Source of the DNA: Larix sibirica
Taxonomy: Eukaryota; Streptophyta; Pinopsida; Pinales; Pinaceae
NCBI GenBank assembly: GCA_004151065.3
Contig: NWUY0304446782.1
Coordinates: forward strand, 1-22,306
Direction of reading: 5' to 3'
Length of the DNA: 22,306 bases
Position numbers and translations under genes: made by a program. Positions 8,674-18,455 of the stretch are shown one piece after another (within the stretch, counting starts at the first letter, position 1; each line of letters starts with the position of its first letter). The notes below the pieces were generated by a model. That model had not been told where the DNA came from and ran no database searches. It worked only from the letters and a program-made list of their open reading frames with translations.

Positions 8674-8837
8674 CTCCCCTTCCTTCAAAGCCCTACGTAT
8701 ACCTTCCATATTGAAAACCATAGCCCTCCTATAACCTAAAACTCCACCCTACACGCAACGGGACGGAACGGGGCATCAACGGGCCGAGTAAGTTAGTGAG
8801 GCACAGTCGTCATAGTGGCATTCCCCCAATATAAAAA

Positions 8838-8953
8838 TAGCCACTAGTCGATCCAGATGTGTGTCCATGCATGCATTCTCGGTACTCAATGCTTATAATA
8901 CATGCTGCCAATCAATTACAGCACTCGATGCCAGGATGCCACTAGTTGATCCA
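8838..8953 (+). repeat. 16-bp direct repeat pair, period 98 bp
   Basis: GCCACTAGTCGATCCA at 8840-8855 and GCCACTAGTTGATCCA at 8938-8953 differ at one position. They lie inside the zone of ACTCAATG-like repeats. Confidence 0.6.
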
Positions 8954-9085
8954 ATAGTTAATCCCAGGTGTCATCACTCGATGATGACAGGTGTTTTTCA
9001 TTCAATGCCTGGTACTCAATACAAGTAGGAGGAGGTAGGTGTTTCTCACTTGATGACCGGTACTCCATGCATGCCAGGAGTCAAT
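8871..9085 (+). repeat. ACTCAATG-type repeats, cluster 1 (family C)
   Basis: A 48-bp imperfect tandem pair starts at 8989 and 9037. Each begins AGGTGTTTNTCA, then TNGATG or TCAATG, then NGGTACTC. A shorter relative starts near 8966. Isolated words such as GGTACTCAATGC (8881) and CACTCGATGCCAGG (8922) belong to the same set. The frame 8968-9153 crosses this zone and is unlikely to be a gene. Confidence 0.55.
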
Positions 9086-9250
9086 GTCTTCTTGTAGGGG
9101 TTTACACCAATAAAGGAGGTGTCAATAGACGAGGCGATAGCCAATCATTGTAAGTCGCTCAGCCAATGACTCCGTTGAATGCATCCCGCTTAAAATGGAG
9201 CGAGCCATTCTATATTCCTAAGGTGAACGATATCCAAGGCCTAAAAGCGC

Positions 9251-9266
9251 ATCTAATATATTAGAT
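9251..9266. repeat. 16-bp perfect palindrome
   Basis: ATCTAATATATTAGAT is its own reverse complement. It is very AT-rich, so chance is plausible. No gene is adjacent. Confidence 0.6.
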
Positions 9267-9582
9267 TAGATATTATGCAATATTAGAAGTCTTATTTAGA
9301 GTAGCCACTACTGGCACTAAAGACTAGCTCAAGTCTGTAGAGTAGCTGTGCCCACATGCTAAGCCTAGGTAAACGACATGAAAGGACCCTATGACAATGT
9401 GACTGGCAATGATACACTGGTGGCTGCTATTGGCTGACCGGCTAGCAATGGGACCTCCTGGGCACTAACTGAATACTTACTTACTATCAGCGGACTTCTA
9501 TTGCACACTTATATTTATGTTAACCACTGGGACTGGGAATGACCTTATGTCAATAAGATACATTGACTCCCTGGCATCAACA

Positions 9583-9625
9583 AGTACCAGCATATAGTAG
9601 TATGAGTAGTACCAGCATATAGTAG
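9583..9625 (+). repeat. Tandem repeat, 25-bp period, 1.7 copies
   Basis: AGTACCAGCATATAGTAG occurs exactly at 9583-9600 and 9608-9625, separated by TATGAGT. It is a recent duplication, since there are no differences. Confidence 0.75.
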
Positions 9626-10779
9626 AGTCACACCTTCCTGGCCACATGTTATCGAGACAGGTAACGTTGAACGACTGGGGGCTTGGTGAGGTTATTTGGA
9701 ATTACCCTTTATAAGCCCCATATGGGATATTAACGGGCAAGGGCAAGTGAAAAATAGATTTTTATATGCGAGTATTGGCTGTATGGCAAGGGCATCCCGG
9801 TCATCCTAATGAATGCATGGACTAAAGCAAGAGTAGTAGATTACGGAAAGAGAAACAACTAGTAGTAGTTCTTATTCCCACTGGATTATTCTTATTCCCA
9901 TTTTACCTCCCATTGCATTATTCCAATTAGCGGAGTATCCTATTGTATTACCTCTCCCGGGGAATTATGATGAGTGCTATCATATACAACCTCACACACT
10001 GGGAACTACTCCGCGTTCCTTCTGGCCTCTCCGATACAGCTAGCATAACATCAAAGGACTGGGAAGAAGAGGTATCCCTTATTTTGCTTTCTTTTGCCTT
10101 AAGGCCGCCATAGAGATAGAGACTATTAGCTCCCAATAAGAAGTGCCGTTGTAGAGAGATGCACACCTATGTCCTATGGGTTACATATACTGGAGCTTAA
10201 AGCACAGAGTAGTAGTATAGGTGCACGAAGTAGAGGTTCATTGATTCGTCCCCTTCCCATTGATTATAACCTTCCCATTGAGTAAGCCCATTAGTAGTAG
10301 CTGTATACCTCCTGTTATTGATGTTCATTCTATGGCCTAGGCAGACCTTACGGAACTTACCTTACCCTATGGAGTAGGAGACGGCGCCTCTTTCTTCTTC
10401 AAATTCTCTTCTTATATTTCTATAAGAATGGAGACCTTACCTAATTAAGGCTGCTGCTATACCTTAGTTGAGTAACATCATCCTGGAGATTCCCTCTTAT
10501 CTGTGCCGCTAACGAATATGTAATTCCTTCCTTACTTCCTATTCCTGTGGGACTGGCTTCTGCGGTGGAAAGGTGCATATATTATATTACAAATTATTAC
10601 AATAGCAAGGACGTATCAATGCGCGTATCGAACGAAGGAGGAGGTTTTCATTTTGTTGTACTTGCCGAAAGGTAGGTTAAACTTCACCCTCGTACCTTTA
10701 AGAGTCCCCTCCGGGTCATCTCAATGCGATATTGCATATAGTAATTGGCTAACATTTGTTCTCGGCCAGCGGGATCTAA

Positions 10780-11181
10780 CGGGATCTAACACACACACAG
10801 TCTGGTGTCTCATCTACGTGGTATCACTCGATTCTCCTCATGGGGAACTCTGCTTCCTACCTCATGATGGGGAAGTACTCTCATGAGATGGGGGAAGTAG
10901 GCGATCCAACCAAAAAACTTGGGAAAGCTCCTGAAATGGCCTATTTAAGTGACCCTCCTATGGTGGCTGCAAATAAATATGCTCATCTTTAACCAAGAAT
11001 GTATCCTGGTTTTGGTTCAACCAATGGGGGTTCGGGTACGAACCCGCTCGACCGTATGGAAGAGGGGAACTTTCTCTCCTTCCTATCGGCTATGGACAAG
11101 TTCAATGTAGATATGCGAGTTTGGTTGAGCCTCCTAAATCTTCGACCCTATCTTTTGTATGGCAGCAACATGGCTCCATAA
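10780..11181 (+). other. Weakly open frame with one stop, no recognised product
   Basis: One plus-strand frame is open from 10780 to 11181 except for a single TAA at 10990-10992. The first half has an ATG at 10840 and 50 codons, with text such as KKLGKAPEMAYLSDPP. The second half has an ATG at 10999 and 60 codons, including MYPGFGSTNGGSGTN. Composition is protein-like, with no transmembrane segment or known motif. A different frame at 10653-10886 overlaps the start. I see no promoter or family support, so it is a possible fragment of an unidentified protein or chance. Confidence 0.25.
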
Positions 11182-11310
11182 GGTGGAAACGAACATGGGT
11201 TAATAAGTGGTGAGACGGTACCCTACAACCTCATACTGGAGACTACATAATATGCCAATCTTCAACATCCTAAACCTAGGGAGTAAACTTCTGGAAATGG
11301 CCCATGTTCA
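10911..11310 (+). repeat. Diverged duplicate pair, ~40 bp each, 360 bp apart
   Basis: The stretch at about 10908-10948 (ACTTGGGAAAGCTCCTGAAATGG inside it, split by changes) resembles that at about 11268-11308 (AAACTTCTGGAAATGGCCCA). The two contain GAAATGGCCTAT and GAAATGGCCCAT. The second is in another reading frame. Confidence 0.35.
11028..11045. other. Hairpin, 7-bp perfect stem with 4-base loop
   Basis: GGGTTCG (11028-11034), loop GGTA, CGAACCC (11039-11045). It is a strong small stem-loop inside the weakly open frame. It is not a terminator by the usual signs, as no T run follows. Confidence 0.55.
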
Positions 11311-11340
11311 GAAAGAAGAAAATCCACTTTCTTTCCCCAT

Positions 11341-11699
11341 TGAGGGATCCATCCAATCCCCTAAAAACTAGGTTTCATTGCTCTTCAACCTAAAATTAGA
11401 CGAAGTTGGAATATTGTCAACCAACCAAACCATACATGATGGATTATTCCACTGGTTGCTTATTTATGGGGAATGGGTGCTGTAGAGATTCGATATCATC
11501 ATTGGGGTTATTCCCCCCCCCTTATTTATTATTCCCCCTTGTATTAGCAGTATTAGCATCGGAGTAGTAGCCTAGGGATTATAGCGGATGAGCAGCTCCC
11601 ATGGATTATTCCCAGGATAAGAAACCATATTACTAATTAACTGGACTAGCTGCTTCAGAGTGGGCCCTATGAACTGGTAGTTTATACACTCTAAAAAGG
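11341..11699. other. Gene-less stretch with GGATTATTCC words and a C run
   Basis: No gene is seen. GGATTATTCC occurs at about 11441 and again, as ATGGATTATTCCCAGG, at about 11601, matching words at 9.88 kb. A run of C lies at about 11513-11520. Otherwise nothing is recognised. Confidence 0.35.
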
Positions 11700-11960
11700 T
11701 TGCGATCCACTCAATGCTGGCCGGTACTACACGCTGTCAATGCCAGAGTTCTATGCCAGGTTTCTATATATATTCAATCCCAACAACAGTTGATGCCTGT
11801 TGGCCGAGTCAATGCAGCACTCAATTGCTGCAGAGTAAGGCATCAGGAAATAGAGTCGTCGATTCAGGTTAAATCAATTGATGCCGGTAGGAAATAAAGA
11901 GGCAATACAAGTAGTTTGGCAGTCAATTAAGGTGGGTGGGTGCCAATTGATTTTGGATGG
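11700..11960 (+). repeat. ACTCAATG-type repeats, cluster 2 (family C)
   Basis: Words of the family at 8.9-9.1 kb return: ACTCAATGCTGGCCGGTACT (11709-11728), TGTCAATGCCAGAG, AGTTGATGCCTGTTGG, AGTCAATGCAGCACTCAATTG and AATTGATGCCGGTAGG. Together they suggest a unit of about 20 bp around TCAATGCCGG. The frame 11700-11897 runs through it and is not credible as a gene. Confidence 0.5.
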
Positions 11961-12192
11961 GAACCAATGGAGGAGGAGGACGTATTCTTTTATGTTGAAC
12001 TCACTATCTTACGATGGCACCTGTTGAGAGAAGTTGCTGAGTTCATTGGCGGATAATTACTTATATAATGCAACCTGATAAACTGACCCTGTAAATAAAG
12101 GCGTTCCCCTCGTCCTTCTTTGGCGAGCGGGCCTTTGTCGGGGGAGCCATTCTTCCTCACCGGAAGAAAAGGAAAGTCGATCTCATACCCAA

Positions 12193-12219
12193 AGGTCCGG
12201 ATTCGAGATGTAAAGCCAA
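12193..12219 (+). repeat. GGTCTGGATTCGG-type repeat, copy 1
   Basis: This copy (AGGTCCGGATTCGAGATG then TAAAGCCAA) matches the one at 14119-14145 at 23 of 27 positions, and all four differences are transitions. Looser copies are at 12351-12377, 12414-12439 and 12472-12502. Confidence 0.6.
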
Positions 12220-12302
12220 TTCAACTATAGGAAGAAACAGGTTCAATATTAGGTCAATTTCGCAGTAAGGTTTCAGACTCTATGCATAATTGTTGGCTTT
12301 TC

Positions 12303-12345
12303 TCCTCTCTCTAATTACGGGAAGAAGAAAGAGACCGAGAGAGGA
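12303..12345. other. Inverted repeat, 9-bp stem
   Basis: TCCTCTCTC (12303-12311) pairs with GAGAGAGGA (12337-12345) across a 25-base purine-rich loop. The arms are simple CT/GA sequence, so the match is weakly informative. Confidence 0.45.
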
Positions 12346-13017
12346 ACCATAGATCTGGATTCGGTGTGTTCAACTAATAAGATAAGAAAGAAGCTATCCT
12401 GGCAATGGCCAAAAGGTTTAGTTCGGTGTATTCAACCAGTGAATGTAAGGAGGAATCCGAGTGGTGGCCGGCAGGTCTTGATTCGGTCTGTAAAGATAGC
12501 AAAAGGAGCTCAAATGCAAAGTTTCCGCCCCGCCCTATCCTTGCTTGTCAAAGATAGATCTGCTTCTTTCCTCGCTCTGTAAGGGCTTTCTTCTCTTCTT
12601 GCCTGGAATGACCCGCACTGACCCGACCCGCAAGGATCGAGGTTATTACTATATAGATTTTGTTTTGTTGGTCAAGGCAAGGCAGGAATGACCCGCATCC
12701 CCAAAACCGGATGGCTGTGTATGTCTGTGAATAGCCTACCGAAATAGATTCTATTCTCTGAATGCTTACCAAAATATTGGGAAGTGGCGAAAGTATTGCG
12801 AAAGTGCGGAAGTGCAAATCCCTTAGCGGAAGTGGGTTAGCCTACAAGCAGAAGTGGAAAGGATTTATTTTGGGGGCTTTTTCGAGTATTTGGCTTGTTC
12901 TTAGTAGGAGGACAAGGAAGGCGAAGCCGCGTACACTATGAATCCAATCCGTAGTTCCCATCGCATCGGTATTATTGAAATGATAGGAGAAGATATTTCT
13001 TATTACTGGCGAGCGTT

Positions 13018-13080
13018 GTAACGAAGCATTGTTGTTATGTAACGAAGCTCTCCTTGTAATGAAGCATTGTTGTTCTCTCC
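13018..13080 (+). repeat. Short tandem array around GTAACGAAGC, 38-bp period
   Basis: GTAACGAAGCATTGTTGTT (13018-13036) returns as GTAATGAAGCATTGTTGTT (13056-13074). Between them GTAACGAAGCTCTCCTTG (13039-13056) shares both its start and the CTCTCCTTG that follows the second copy. Confidence 0.7.
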
Positions 13081-13821
13081 TTGATGTTATCATATGTTAT
13101 AAAAAGGGCTTTCTTTACTGTGTTGCCGTCATTGTACACTATGAATCTACACTATGAAGACTGGTTCTTCTCTGTACCCCGTAGCCATGCATTCGGATAT
13201 ACAGTAGTCGTAAATGAGTTGTGTTCGCCTACCAGACCTACCTAAAGATGTTCTCTCTCTACTGGTTGCTTCTCTTCCACCAAACCCATTCCCCTTGGTG
13301 CGTATAGTTAGTTGATTAAATCCCTCGACAGCGATATGATTTAGCCTGGATAGATTTCATTTATTGGCAGGAAATGAGATGTTACCCTTTATAGAAACAG
13401 TGACTAAACTGAAAGGCCGATCACTCATGCTATGAATCCTTCCTGTAAGGGCAGCAGCGAGAGTGACTGGATGTATTTCTTTTTTTAAGGGAAGGTGCAT
13501 TACTATTCGAGGGCAGGTGCATTACTATTAAAGGACTATTCTCTTTGGCTATTCTCCTCGTTATGTTATTCTCGTTATAAGCAGGGCACCCACACCTGAA
13601 CCACTATCTCGACCAACTTTACCAAATCTGGTATTTCCTCAATAACAAAAGTAATAAGAAATCTGCATAAGATATAGGGTTTTCAAACTCTCCCGACTCC
13701 GGCCCCCCACCCAATAAGTAAATTAGGAAAAATGCTCATTCTCAAAGTTTCGGGTAGATCTATTGTTACCGGCTTTCTTTAAATCAGTCAACTAAAGCTA
13801 TTTCCGCTTCCGCAGGAGAGA

Positions 13822-13929
13822 ATATATTTCTTTTTACTGGCGGTCGGTATAAGTCGGTATAAGTCAAAATATCAGGGTCGGTCTTCTTCTCTACTGGACT
13901 GGATGGGATATATTTCTTTTTACTGGCGG
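13822..13929 (+). repeat. Exact 22-bp direct repeat, period 86 bp
   Basis: The 22 bases at 13822-13843 are repeated exactly at 13908-13929; the core is TATTTCTTTTTACTGGCGG. A looser copy lies at 12992-13012. Inside the interval, CGGTATAAGT is in exact tandem at 13845-13864. Confidence 0.75.
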
Positions 13930-14118
13930 GCTTCCCGGGCTCGTGGTAATGGTTGTTTCTCTCTAGTTGCTTCTCTATGAACTAGCTACTTCCTCTCGAC
14001 CAAACCAACCCAATCCGGTATTTCCCTAATTATTTACCCAATGTGGTATTTGTGGTGGCCGGTAGATCGGTTCCTTCTATAATGTGTTTTCGCCTATCCT
14101 AACTTCGTGGTGGCCTGA

Positions 14119-14145
14119 AGGTCTGGATTCGGGGTGTGAAGCCAA
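14119..14145 (+). repeat. GGTCTGGATTCGG-type repeat, distal copy
   Basis: AGGTCTGGATTCGGGGTG then TGAAGCCAA. It is preceded by GTGGTGGCC, as is the copy at 12472-12502, so the shared unit is longer than the core. Confidence 0.6.
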
Positions 14146-14699
14146 CCTAAAAAAAGTAAGGATATGGTTTTTTACTGGGCTAACCTCGCAGTAAAAGTGA
14201 ATGAAATAGATTCCCCTTACTTATTGATTTCATAGTAGTTTCCGATTCCTTAAGGGATCGTGGTTATTCTTTCCCATAATAAAGAAGTTTACGGCTTCCC
14301 CCTTCCTGGTGCAGAGAAAAAGGGAGGTACCACGCACGCTTAGAGATGATAATTTCCATACCCCATCCATATAGTTTTAAGAAAGTTTTTTTTAATAAAT
14401 AAACACTCAACTCTTTTTTAGACTAAGGCGAAGATCATTAGCTTAGATAAGAACTTAGCCCGCCGGGTCAGGCACTAGATATGCTCGGAATAAGAGAACG
14501 GTCGGGATTCGTACAGGTGCGAGAATGCCCGATCCACCGCCCGCCTACCTACGTGCCCTTTATGCCTAGTAATTATTTTACCTATCTATGCGTTCCGCTT
14601 CACGCCAAAGGAGAAGAAGCATCATTCGCGAAGACCTGCGGCATATCGGAAAGACGAGGATCGAGGTGCCCATATAAGATATAAGGCTTTCTTCCTAGG

Positions 14700-14716
14700 G
14701 AAGGTTCTGAACCTTC
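14700..14716. repeat. Interrupted palindrome, 8-bp arms
   Basis: GAAGGTTC, one base T, GAACCTTC. It lies just after a short unrecognised frame (14481-14684) but has no T run, so I do not call it a terminator. Confidence 0.5.
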
Positions 14717-14852
14717 ACTCCGATAGGGGGAATAACTAAACCTTTAATATGGTAGGAGTAGTTATTGCTTTAGTAATATAAATAATTCATCGATCTCTCT
14801 ATACTATTAGGCGCAGTAAAGGAAACAACCGTGTACATGCTGGGAAGAGATT

Positions 14853-15059
14853 CTAGCCATGGTGGGTCAAAAGATTAATAATAATTTTCAGCAGAGCTCT
14901 TTCCTTTGCAGAGCCAATGCTATCATGTAGGTACTTGAGCAATAGCTTGACTCGCCGCACCGGTAGATTGAATCGATGAACCCACTGAATTGTATAGAGG
15001 AGACGAGAACCTTTCGCGGCATTCAACGAACGAACTACAGCCTTAACTGAGCCATTCAT
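14853..15059 (-). CDS. Unrecognised 68-residue open frame, basic and helical
   Basis: The frame starts at an ATG (15059-15057) and ends TAG. It has 68 residues, many Arg, Lys, Leu and Ile, with no Cys. It reads as an amphipathic protein (for example RVKLLLKYLHDSIGSAKER) rather than low-complexity shadow text. I do not recognise a family. It is short enough to be chance or a fragment of a longer lost gene. A plus-strand frame of 95 codons (15085-15372) starts just outside it and is also unrecognised. Confidence 0.2.
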   Translation of the reverse strand: MNGSVKAVVRSLNAAKGSRLLYTIQWVHRFNLPVRRVKLLLKYLHDSIGSAKERALLKIIINLLTHHG

Positions 15060-15399
15060 ATCCCTACAATCTAAAGGGGAAAAAATGAGAAGGGAGACCG
15101 ATCCCTGGATTGATTCCTCCCTACATACACCCGAGCGTCTTCACTTTTCTCCCTGGCTGGAGATCTATTCCTCTCTGAATGTAGGAGGTAATAGTGCAAG
15201 CAATAAACAAATAGGAATAAGTTTAAGTACAGGAAAGGAGAGAAAGAGTGCAAAGAGTAAGCATAAGGATTATATGTACCTAGCTATAGATATCTGTGCC
15301 TGTGATGTATCTATACATCATCTTTCTTCACAAATGTGTAGCTCACTTACTTGCCTTATTACAAACTACTAAAATGGACAAGTGACACGTCTCGATGCG

Positions 15400-16415
15400 A
15401 GTCCAAGTGATATACAAGGCTATACAAACTCAATTTCTATTTAGAACCACCTATGCTTCCTTCCTCTTCTTATGATGCCATTCCCCATTACACAACGAGT
15501 AGTTATTTGGAACATGACAAGTCTTGCTCAACATCTAGATGCCATTATAGCATAAGAACCCATTACTTCTACCTCCTAATGCGGTTCATGCTTCTACCTT
15601 GCTTGGCTTGCTTGTTCGGTTGGCTGAGTTATCTTCTCTAAGTAGCTGCCCGTGTCTTGGGGTGTGACCGAAGGACCGAAGGCCTCATATTGTAGAAATA
15701 GAATAGCTAAGTTTCGTAAACTGAGATATCCCCTTCGGGCTATTAGTATACTTATAGCTTCTCTTAATCTATCTCCTTCTACTCGCCCATTAAAGTTGGA
15801 TAGCCAGTCACCCAGTCACCCGGTCATGAAGACTTTGGGATAGTGATAGTTAGGGCTTACTCCATGGATGGATATAGAAGGTCTTAGCAATAATCTCGTA
15901 CTTAGTAATAGTGTTATACCTTCCTTTACATAGATAGATAGTATTGTACTTACTTCTGCTATTGAAGTTGGCTGACTGATCCATTAGATCCCCTTCGGGC
16001 CTTTGGGCTACTTATGGGACGGAGTCGCTCGACTAGAAGGAGAGGGTCTCTTTTCTTTTGCTTTTATTTCTAAAGGGGGAGGGGCAGGCTCCTCCGAAAA
16101 CACCCAATTATTCTTATATGGCGAGAGCATTACCAATAAAAGTAATTGTCTAAAGAGTTTACGCTATATAAAAATGAACTATGTTTGGCAGGATGCCGCC
16201 AATTGCTTTCACCACTTGCTGGCAGGAAAGCGTAAGAAACAATGAGAGGAAAGCATCAATGAAACGAGGGCTGGGATACTTGGGCTGCGCTATTAAACTG
16301 CGGCTGCTGCGCTATTGGGATTTGCTTTGATAATTAGTTTGCTAATAGACTAGAATACTCTCTACTTACTCGACTATGCTTGGCTCTCTATATGCTGTGG
16401 TGCTCTATGCTTATA
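15400..16415. other. Gene-less stretch with minor repeats
   Basis: Only short frames without family support (15453-15641, 15652-15843, 16003-16245). ATCCCCTTCGGGC occurs exactly at 15728-15740 and 15988-16000, and both copies are followed by TACTTAT a little downstream. GCTTGGCTTGCTT at 15601-15613 recurs at 19632-19644. Confidence 0.35.
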
Positions 16416-16466
16416 TATGCTCATATTCGTTGTTATGCTCATCATTCGTAGCTATGCTAATTCAGC
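16416..16466 (+). repeat. Imperfect tandem of TATGCTCATATTCGT units, 18-19 bp
   Basis: Units start at 16416, 16434 and 16453. TATGCTCATATTCGTTGT and TATGCTCATCATTCGTAGC are near-identical, and the third is shortened. More TATGCT words flank it at 16376-16412. Confidence 0.6.
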
Positions 16467-16469
16467 TAT

Positions 16470-17505
16470 GGCTCTGGTTGTAAACATGGCTAAATCAAAA
16501 TAACGTATGACACCAACTGGTCTCTCTCATCCGGTGGGTCACATGGGGCTTTCGGTGACCAGCTGTTGGGCGGATCTTCAATCCTTTGCCTTGCTGTGTC
16601 ATCCATGTCCAGTTAGAGTTTCGATCGGTGGGTAACACACTGCTGTTCTGGCTGGTCGGGGGAACATCATCTTATCTATCGCATTGTTGTCAACATGGTC
16701 CTTCCTACTGGTTCACCTCCCTGGGTCTGGTTGGATATTTGAGCCTGCTGGCTAAAGAGGGAGTGGATCCGCTGTTTCAGGGCGGGACTAATAAAGCTTG
16801 TTTGGGCTTGTGTGGAATAATTTATGTGATTTAGGAAGAGCTATTAAATGTGGAAGCAAGAGTTGCCGCCCAGGGATTGAAGTTGCTGCCCATAGCCGCC
16901 ATTATTTAATAGAAGGCTCTACTGCATATTAAGAAGGAGCCGCCAATATGAAAGAGCCACCACGACGCTTTTCATTGAGGAGCCAGAACCGTTGTGTGGG
17001 GTAGGATGAAGCTGCCTTTCTTGGGCTTCCCCTCTGCTGGACCTGCCTCCCAACCTCGTTAATTATCTTCCTTCCTCCACCGGTGAAACAAATTCAATTA
17101 CTGAACTGTCTACTTTCTTTCACTCTCCGCCTAGCTGGACCATCCAAACATCTAGCTTGCTAAACTAGATTTATACATTAGCCATCGTAAAAAGGTCTAT
17201 ATTACGTAGATGAGCACAAAACAAATATAAGTTTGATTACCCCCCCTGGGAGAGCATCATCAAATTATGGAGTTCCCATCCTCCAACCACCTAATCTCCT
17301 CTGAGCATCCTCCATCATAGTTGTTGAGGGAGACGCAAGGTAGTCTTACGGAGCAATAGTGTATCTTAGGCACGTAGGGTGTAGAGGATGGAATTATGCG
17401 CGGGCCTATACATAACCTATGGTATATGCTTCTTGAGCTTTGCTACGATACTTTGCTAAATACTTACATTTTAGGTAAATCAAAGTTTTGCAGCGCTTAC
17501 GATGA
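16470..17505. other. Gene-less stretch, no recognised feature
   Basis: The frame 16586-16834 (82 codons) has hydrophobic stretches but no recognised family; another plus frame reads YRIVVNMVLPTGSPPWVW over the same bases, so neither is secure. AGTTGCCGCCCA and AGTTGCTGCCCA form a short repeat near 16860-16895. I see nothing else. Confidence 0.3.
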
Positions 17506-17637
17506 GTTGATAGATACTCTGCTGCTGCCGCTGGTCACAGGGTTGGGCCAGATGCTGCTGTTATGGCAGATAGTATTGGTTGTCCTGCTAAGGATGATCG
17601 GACTGCTAGGGATTTACCTCGAGCAGCTAGGGAGTGA
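17506..17637 (+). other. Ala-rich codon-like segment
   Basis: One frame is open for 43 codons to a TGA at 17635-17637 and reads Ala/Asp/Arg-rich (AAAAGHRVGPDAAVMADSIG). It has the same GCT/GAT/GGT codon habit as the sequence at 7.5-8.5 kb and 17745-17815, so it may be another scrap of the same low-complexity parent. Another frame across it (17396-17647) is Leu-rich, as expected of a shifted reading. Confidence 0.25.
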
Positions 17638-17660
17638 CCTTAGTTAATAAGCAAATAGGG

Positions 17661-17706
17661 AAGATCGGTTTTGTGTTTTCCATTCGATGGATTTCGTGCC
17701 GATCTT
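17661..17706. other. Nested inverted repeat (possible double stem-loop)
   Basis: AAGATCGG (17661-17668) pairs with CCGATCTT (17699-17706). Between the arms CCAT-TCG-ATGG (17680-17690) forms a small inner hairpin. Stem-loops near 3' ends of plant mitochondrial transcripts are known, but no gene lies upstream that would need one. Confidence 0.45.
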
Positions 17707-17720
17707 GGCAACCAGGTGAA

Positions 17721-18420
17721 AAGTAAGCCACTGAAACTTATTATACTTCTGCTCTAGCTGCTGCTTGCTTTGTCGCTGATGCCTCTGCTATTGGTGGTTC
17801 TGAATATAAATCCAGAAGCAGTTCGATAGATCCCGCAGTGAAAGAGACAGTTTAGTTTGAAGAATGCCCAGGGGGATTATACGAGCCACATTCGAACCCT
17901 TCCACCTAATACTTCCGCTTATTATTCCACCCCTTCTATTGACCATGAACAATTTGTATTACTAAGGGTCTAAACACTTCGGGATTCCATCTACAATATA
18001 AATGGGCATCAATAGATCTCGATAAGTTCTCAGGTCCGGTTTCTTTCATTCTCCCCACACGTCCCCGTTAGGGCATACAATGTGGTTGTTGTTGGCTGTC
18101 ATCCTTTGTATAACCTGGCACCCCACAGAGGCCGTCTCTCTATCAATATCTCAATAAAGAATTGGTGTGCAATTCAGGTTTAATGTGAACGGGGGATACT
18201 TTGACGTGAAAAAGAAATTATATGGGCATTTTAGCCCGAATTTATTACAGAAGAATTACATTTCACGACTTTCACAACGCTATACGATATTAATAAGCTA
18301 CAATTGCTGCGATAGTATGGGCTGGATGGATGGCGTCACAAAACCAGTTATTGCTTGCTTTACGAATCACCAAAAAAGATAGATGATGTTGATGTTTGTT
18401 GCCACGATAACAATTTTGGA
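17721..18420. other. Stretch with short unrecognised frames
   Basis: One frame gives AYNVVVVGCHPLYNLAPHRG at about 18074-18133, running to a stop near 18180. Another (18167-18382, 71 codons) reads FRFNVNGGYFDVKKKLYG-like text after an alternative start. They overlap in different frames and neither is recognised. Confidence 0.25.
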
Positions 18421-18426
18421 TTTTGT

Positions 18427-18455
18427 TCCCTCTCCCTTATGGTCGAGCGGCTCCG
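18427..18455 (+). repeat. 29-bp exact direct repeat, copy 1
   Basis: These 29 bases, containing CTCCCTTATGGTCGAGCGGC, are repeated exactly at 21586-21614 in the same orientation, 3.16 kb away. Flanks differ on both sides. GGTCGAGCGG resembles a tRNA D-arm word, but no cloverleaf can be built around it. Confidence 0.8.

Larger units (their letters stand above)
9181..10620. other. Gene-less stretch with small repeats
   Basis: No gene is recognised. It holds a 16-bp perfect palindrome (9251-9266), a 25-bp-period tandem (9583-9625), a 20-bp-period tandem (9869-9900) with TTCTTATTCCCA, and CCTTCCCATTGA twice (10252-10263, 10270-10281). Words such as AGTAGTAG and GGATTATTCC recur here and again near 11.4-11.6 kb. 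The minus-strand frame 10166-9948 is unrecognised. Confidence 0.4.
12100..14300. repeat. Non-coding zone of diverged repeats (family D)
   Basis: No gene is recognised. Several module types recur: the GGTCTGGATTCGG type, the GTGGTGGCC type (12461, 14052, 14107), the ATTTCTTTTTACTGGCGG type, and a CGACCAA...GGTATTTCC type at 13607-13645 and 13994-14032 (30 of 39 positions equal). An exact 13-bp repeat GGAATGACCCGCA lies at 12605-12617 and 12685-12697. GTACACTATGAATC occurs near 12931 and 13134. Minus-strand frames 12817-12548 and 13093-12842 are unrecognised and cross repeats. Confidence 0.5.

Noticed and set aside
9223-9246. TCCTAAGGTGAACGATATCC, which recalls an LSU rRNA motif
   Set aside because: Only about ten consecutive bases agree; the invariant part that follows is wrong and nothing extends outward.
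18440-18455. tRNA D-arm-like word GGTCGAGCGGCTCCG, also at 21599
   Set aside because: No acceptor stem, anticodon arm or T-arm with GTTCRANNC can be placed at the right distance at either copy.
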